From contig CM030862.1 of the NCBI GenBank assembly GCA_018105865.1, positions 13,372,374-13,436,373 of the forward strand: 64,000 nt of DNA, read 5' to 3'. Below, piece by piece: positions 58,701 through 64,000 of the stretch. This DNA comes from Metaphire vulgaris. Lineage: Eukaryota > Annelida > Clitellata > Crassiclitellata > Megascolecidae. Both the position numbers and the translations under genes were made by a program. The notes under the pieces are model-generated. The model worked only from the letters and a program-made list of their open reading frames with translations, was not told the DNA's origin and did not search any database. Within the stretch, counting starts at the first letter, position 1; each line of letters starts with the position of its first letter.

Positions 58701-59379
58701 TTGTCAGCTTTGTTGGAGTTGTTATTTGTCCACTGCTCTGTTTGAATGTGAATGATGTTTTTGAAGTTTGACCCAGTTTGGTTTGAATAGGCCCGGCCTT
58801 AGAAGTGATCTGCTTTGCACCTACACATGAATAATGGATCTTTGTGTTATTTGAGTGATGCATTTGTGTAATAGACTGAAGTAGTTAACTATACAGTAAC
58901 TCTATTGCCTTCAATAGTTAAAGCTTATCCACAATAGATGCTTTTTTCCAACCTGATATCCTGGATTTGGTTTGGATCTTGTGTGATCTGGTGTGTCATA
59001 TACGGCTGATGCTTCTATGCATTACGAAGTGGCGCTATAGAAGCTGCTCATTAGATTAGAATTTAGATATGTGTCTGTGCGTTTAGGTGCCCATGCCCGG
59101 TGTGGCAGGATGAGTTGTTTGTCAACAGTCCAGATTTAAAATTGTATTTGAAGTTCGTTTTGTTTCATACTATGTCCTGTATTTATGTGTGTGTTTTTTT
59201 TTCAGACCGGCCTGCCAGCTTTTCTGTCCAATATGCAGGAGGCATGTCGAAAGTATCCACAATATCTTAAGAACAAATCCTCTCAGCAGCAGCAGCAGCC
59301 GACAGAAAAACATGGAGGAGGAGGAGGAGGAGGAGGAGGAGGCGGTGGAAAGAAAAAACTGCACCTCTTCAGCAGATGA
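55714..59379 (+). CDS. PCTP: Phosphatidylcholine transfer protein (StARD2) homologue, START domain, 245 residues
   Basis: Six exons join in frame: 55714-55836, 56563-56677, 57065-57144, 57701-57878, 58426-58493 and 59206-59379 (TGA). Phases are consistent throughout. The product follows vertebrate PCTP along its length: GTMDVTPEICSQVY, YRKVWDPYVK, YWLLNYPFPLSKRD, REMRELDIGGRHIWVILSR and YYDDPGGFIPSWVINWAAK. The family is a cytosolic START-domain carrier that moves phosphatidylcholine between membranes. The exon 3 donor (GAT|GTATTC) was chosen because it makes the RD-xVY motif continuous; reading through gives no homology. Compared with the 214-residue human protein as I recall it, the C-terminus is longer, with a five-Gln run, a run of about 12-13 Gly and a basic end (KKKLHLFSR). 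W94 of the ligand cage is kept; the two cage tyrosines correspond to F107 and about C150. Confidence 0.92.
55888..56005. repeat. ~26-bp minisatellite in PCTP intron 1
   Basis: Four copies of AGGTCTAAGCTTAAATCCTT, mostly followed by CCTTTC. Confidence 0.9.
56230..56380. mobile_element. Foldback MITE, ~150 bp, with AAATAAATA target duplication
   Basis: The left arm from 56234 (GTGTCTATTATGCGGGCTGC) and the right arm ending at 56376 are inverted repeats of about 41 bp. AAATAAATA occurs at 56221-56229 and 56381-56389. The core contains GCGGGCTGCCCGC, which is itself palindromic. It is in PCTP intron 1 and non-coding. Confidence 0.75.
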
Positions 59380-62300
59380 TTGCATTGAGATGCTAAATAT
59401 ATCTGAAGATGACATCATCAAAACAATGTTTAATGGTCTTTCAACAATTTTTTGCTTTTCAGAGGACATTTTCTTAGCTTGTCAATGCCTGGCTTTCTCT
59501 GTTAGCAACAGCAACATTTGAGGCAGTTTTAAAACTGATATTTTTTGTAAAATGCTGATAAATCTATCTTGTGCTCGTTTGGCTGATGTTTCTATTAATA
59601 AGCGTGCTCTGTTTTTTAACAGTAACAATTGAAAGAACATACTTTCAGTTTTGGGTGCACGATATTTCATTGATATTATCAACAATGTGATGCTTGTTTA
59701 AAAGTGAAGATTGAAAGAGCATATGCTAAATATGGTTGATGCAAAGCTTATGCTGTGCGTCTGTTTCATGGTAAATGCGGTTATCAACACTTGGTGACAT
59801 TACTTTTGTGAAACTTGTGAAATGCAAAGAAGATTTGCTTTAAAAAATATGACGTATAGTGACTTTGATGTTTAACGTGGATTTTTATTGTATATTCCTA
59901 AAGAAAAGTGTTAGACTCTTGCTTGAATAATTTCTGGGTGTTTATATTTCTGAAATTTGTTATGAATGTGAAATGCTATTCATGAGTTTTTGTTGTATTG
60001 CAATTTGTTGTGTTACTAATAAACAATTGTCTGATGGTTCTGACAAAATTTGTCCAGCAAATATATCATTAAGCGCCAGTAGGATTTTGAAATATAGCGC
60101 TATAAATACTCTAGAAAGATTCATAGTTTTCTACGTGTGTGACATCACTAGTGGCTGATTATCAGGAGCTTCGTTTTTGCATTTTCTACCAAAGGGAAAT
60201 TTTCACGAGCAGAAAACGCGGCCAGATATTGGGCAGCAGATGTTGGTGCTCGATGTTACTAAAAATTTTGTACGAGATGAATAATTAGTCTGCTGTTAAT
60301 TTGGAGTTTTTTAAAAATTTTAACCGAAGTAGTTTCTGGCTGTGTCTGCTACTTGTCTGCTGCTGTCAATGTGCTTAGATAATGCGTTCTTTTCCAAGTC
60401 TCATTCAGTTCTGATTTCGATTTCCAGAAATTTCTTATTGTAATGAGTCATAATTCTGAAGGATGGAAACTGATGTTACACCCTGATTACTAAGTGCATT
60501 TTATGCTGAGCGATGTTACGTGGTTTATTTACTTACTTATTGCTCGCATATTCAATATTTAGTTTTTGCGTTTTGTACCCCTTGCTGCATAGATATTTCT
60601 TTGGCAGTTTCTTATTGGCTTTGGCTTGCTTAATGTTATAAATGTCAGAAATATCAGTGACATGTTTTTTACAAACTGAGGGAAAGTTTTCGTCAAGAAT
60701 TGGTTATCTGTCAGCATTGCAAAGTACCGCAGTGCATATGACTGGAGATCTTGTTGATATGATTTTTTAACCGATATTAGAAATCATTTGTAGAATTTAC
60801 TGCTTTCTGTTTTAGTCAACAGTGCAAGACATTAGAGTACTTTGTTACAGAAAACAGAGGCAGGTTACTTAATATGTTTTAAAATGAATTTATTGTGTAG
60901 TGGCTTAGATATTTTGAGATACTTTTTTGTGAACAGAGATGCAAAATGATTGTTCACTATTGGGATTGTAATGACATATTCAATGGATATTTTCATGGTC
61001 TTGGTCATACTGCTTCGCCTAAAATTTAAGTTTGAACCGGGGACCTTGTGTCTTGAAATTTGGCTCGCTAACAACCTAACTACCCGACTGTCTTGTCTCT
61101 TGACTTGATGACATTTCTCTTATGCAGGGTAAGACCAGTGGGGTGGGGTGGGGGTGGGGGCTGCAATATTCCCAGTTCCCCTTTCCTCTGCTATATAACA
61201 AATGGACAAGAGTCAGAAACAGTAACGAGGAAATTGCCTCTTTCCCCGGGCAGATGCCGCATTGATCTATTACGTGAAAGTGATTCATTTATCGCAGCAT
61301 CTTTTAGAAATTCCTCTGTACTTTTGTTGTGCTAATCTCTGTAGTGTGACATTTTCATACATATCTCTTCAGAGAGAGAGTTGAATTTGAGAGTAACGTT
61401 TGAACGCAGTGGACTTTCAGAGTAACAAATTGAGACAATGACATCTCTATTTTCTTTATGCGTTTCTATGTATTGTGCCAAATGATGGTTTCTTTGTACT
61501 CTTTTGACCCCTGCTTCTTGTTACTCACAATGACCTTTATGCAATTTATCCACCGGTATATTCATACATAACTGTGTTGTTCTGTTCGAGTTTCAGGTGT
61601 TTTCACTTGAGACTTGGCCAAAGGCTGGAATCAAAATGAGACAAAAGCACTTTTGATAAACAAAGTGTTTGAGTTTTCTATCAAACTGATTTTATCGGAT
61701 TTTCATTTAGTAGTTTCCTGTGTTGTGCAAATTTTCTGCTTTCGTTGGCATTTTGGGTGATTTTGTCGGTGCGTTTTTCTATGCGAACGCGTTTGTTGTG
61801 TTGACCAGCACTTGACCTATGCAGTGGACTAAAACTTTAGGCCATTCTGTGCAAATTGTTTAACTCAGGAATCTCGTCTTAGACAAACTCGTTTGACCGA
61901 CGAAATCTGTTCTTGCGTGGACCTCATGATTTTTATTTATGAATGACCAGAATTTTATTTATTTAGGGGTTGTCTTCTGCCAGAAAAGATAAGTCGCGCC
62001 GTGTAAGTTGAAATTTTCTGAGTTTGATATTTTGACCTCCACGCCTAATTTAATTTGAATGTTGGCTGCATACGTGCGCGAGCGTGCACGTGTGCGTGGA
62101 CCAACTTACCAGCACTAGAGTTTATATTTGGTGTAGCCATCGTTTTGGACTCGGTGTAAAACCTTAGGCTACTGGTGGCAAAGGACTCTTTGATTGTGTT
62201 TCCAGAGAGATGTTTATTGTGAATAGCGTTTGGTTTCCTTATTCTGTGTTTTCATTTCTTAGCGTATTTTTTTCTTTACGGAATTCCTCATTCTGAGTGT

Positions 62301-62857
62301 AACTCTTTTGTTTCGTGTACAGTAGTTTCTTGATTCGAATTTGTGTCTGTGTTGTAAGAATTTGCAATTGCTTTAGTTTTACAACTTTAGGTAAATTTCA
62401 GTGATGTCACTCATGGTATTACATAATTATTACCGGTTACAATGTAAGCAAGTCATTACAGCTGATTTCAGTACAATTTTGAAGTTTGATGTAGTTTTAG
62501 ATAAAGTTGTACTAATAGTTTTATTGGGTTCTATAATCTTAGACTTTCTATTTCAAGAACTTTATTCGTATATGTAAACTCGTTATTGGAAGAAAATTTG
62601 TCTGGACGGTGAAAGCAATAATGGAGTGATGTCATGGAATTGGTGATTGCCATGATAACCTCTTGCTTTGCATTGTGTCTACTCTGTATTGATTAAACAA
62701 ATGACAGTTCTATTTTTAATTTTCTACTTTGTTTCTGTCTTTATTGAGTACTGCCTCATGTCCTCATGAGTGCCTCATGGCCACTTGAATCCACATTGGA
62801 TGAGTGCGTAATGTATTGTAACACAGCCCCTTTTCAGGACGGGCACATAGAGGCGCT
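59380..62857. other. Probable 3' untranslated region of PCTP and AT-rich downstream sequence
   Basis: T-rich sequence without supported frames or recognisable repeats. An AATAAA lies 0.64 kb after the stop. A pyrimidine-rich stretch and TG-rich text continue to about 62.8 kb. Whether the transcript ends at the first signal cannot be told. Confidence 0.45.
60018..60023 (+). terminator. Candidate polyadenylation signal AATAAA for PCTP
   Basis: First canonical hexamer after the stop codon, in an AT-rich setting followed by TG-containing sequence. Confidence 0.4.
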
Positions 62858-62970
62858 TAACCAGTGGTGTAGCTAGGATTCCAGAATAGGGGCACTTTGA
62901 ATTTGGGGGGGGGGGGGCCAAGTGTCTTGACGAGCCAAAAAGGTAGTCGTCTCAAACTCTTTAAAGTCTG
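62858..62970. repeat. Fragment of a GTGTAGCTAGG-type dispersed repeat
   Basis: GTGGTGTAGCTAGGATTCC followed by a run of G resembles the GGACGTAGCTAGACATAGGC plus G-run phrase embedded in the 1.22-kb satellite unit near 22.45, 23.67 and 38.62 kb. Confidence 0.5.

Positions 62971-64000
<1,030 letters not shown>

Overview
This is a gene-poor, repeat-rich window of an animal nuclear genome. Genes are split by short spliceosomal introns with clear GT/AG sites. The DNA is full of the TAGGCCTA-type motif and microsatellites. It carries a Ty3/gypsy element with integrase in front of reverse transcriptase, an arrangement described mainly from deuterostomes. A marine invertebrate, probably a deuterostome, fits best, but the phylum cannot be fixed from the sequence alone. 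No tRNA, rRNA, CRISPR array or bacterial-type operon was seen.

Layout. 0.4-7.6 kb: 3' part of a plus-strand gene for a single-pass membrane protein (EGF module, transmembrane segment, 2,002-residue cytoplasmic tail in one 6-kb exon). 8.2-11.4 kb: a complete three-exon gene for a 409-residue coiled-coil protein. 11.4-16.0 kb: tandem repeats, degenerate satellite pieces and an inverted-repeat element. 16.0-20.3 kb: four exons of a second single-pass membrane protein (Ser/Thr/Pro-rich ectodomain), whose last intron holds a 1.9-kb Helitron-like element. 21.3-43.1 kb: a higher-order satellite (about 1.22-kb unit) interrupted by a 12.1-kb DNA transposon. The transposon has long terminal inverted repeats and a TATA target duplication, and it contains a broken gene, a nested Helitron and its own array of about 26 units of ~345 bp. 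43.9-46.6 kb: about four 0.55-0.65-kb repeats loaded with CTA and AAT microsatellites. 47.2-54.4 kb: a young LTR retrotransposon on the minus strand. 55.7-59.4 kb: a complete six-exon gene for a phosphatidylcholine-transfer-protein (StARD2) homologue, followed by a long AT-rich, probably 3'-untranslated stretch and microsatellites.

The four host genes all lie on the plus strand. Only the PCTP homologue has a function that can be named. The two membrane proteins and the coiled-coil protein are unrecognised and nothing in the sequence ties them into one pathway. The most unusual structure is the transposon-within-satellite, satellite-within-transposon nest, because an intact copy of its insertion site is present in neighbouring satellite units.
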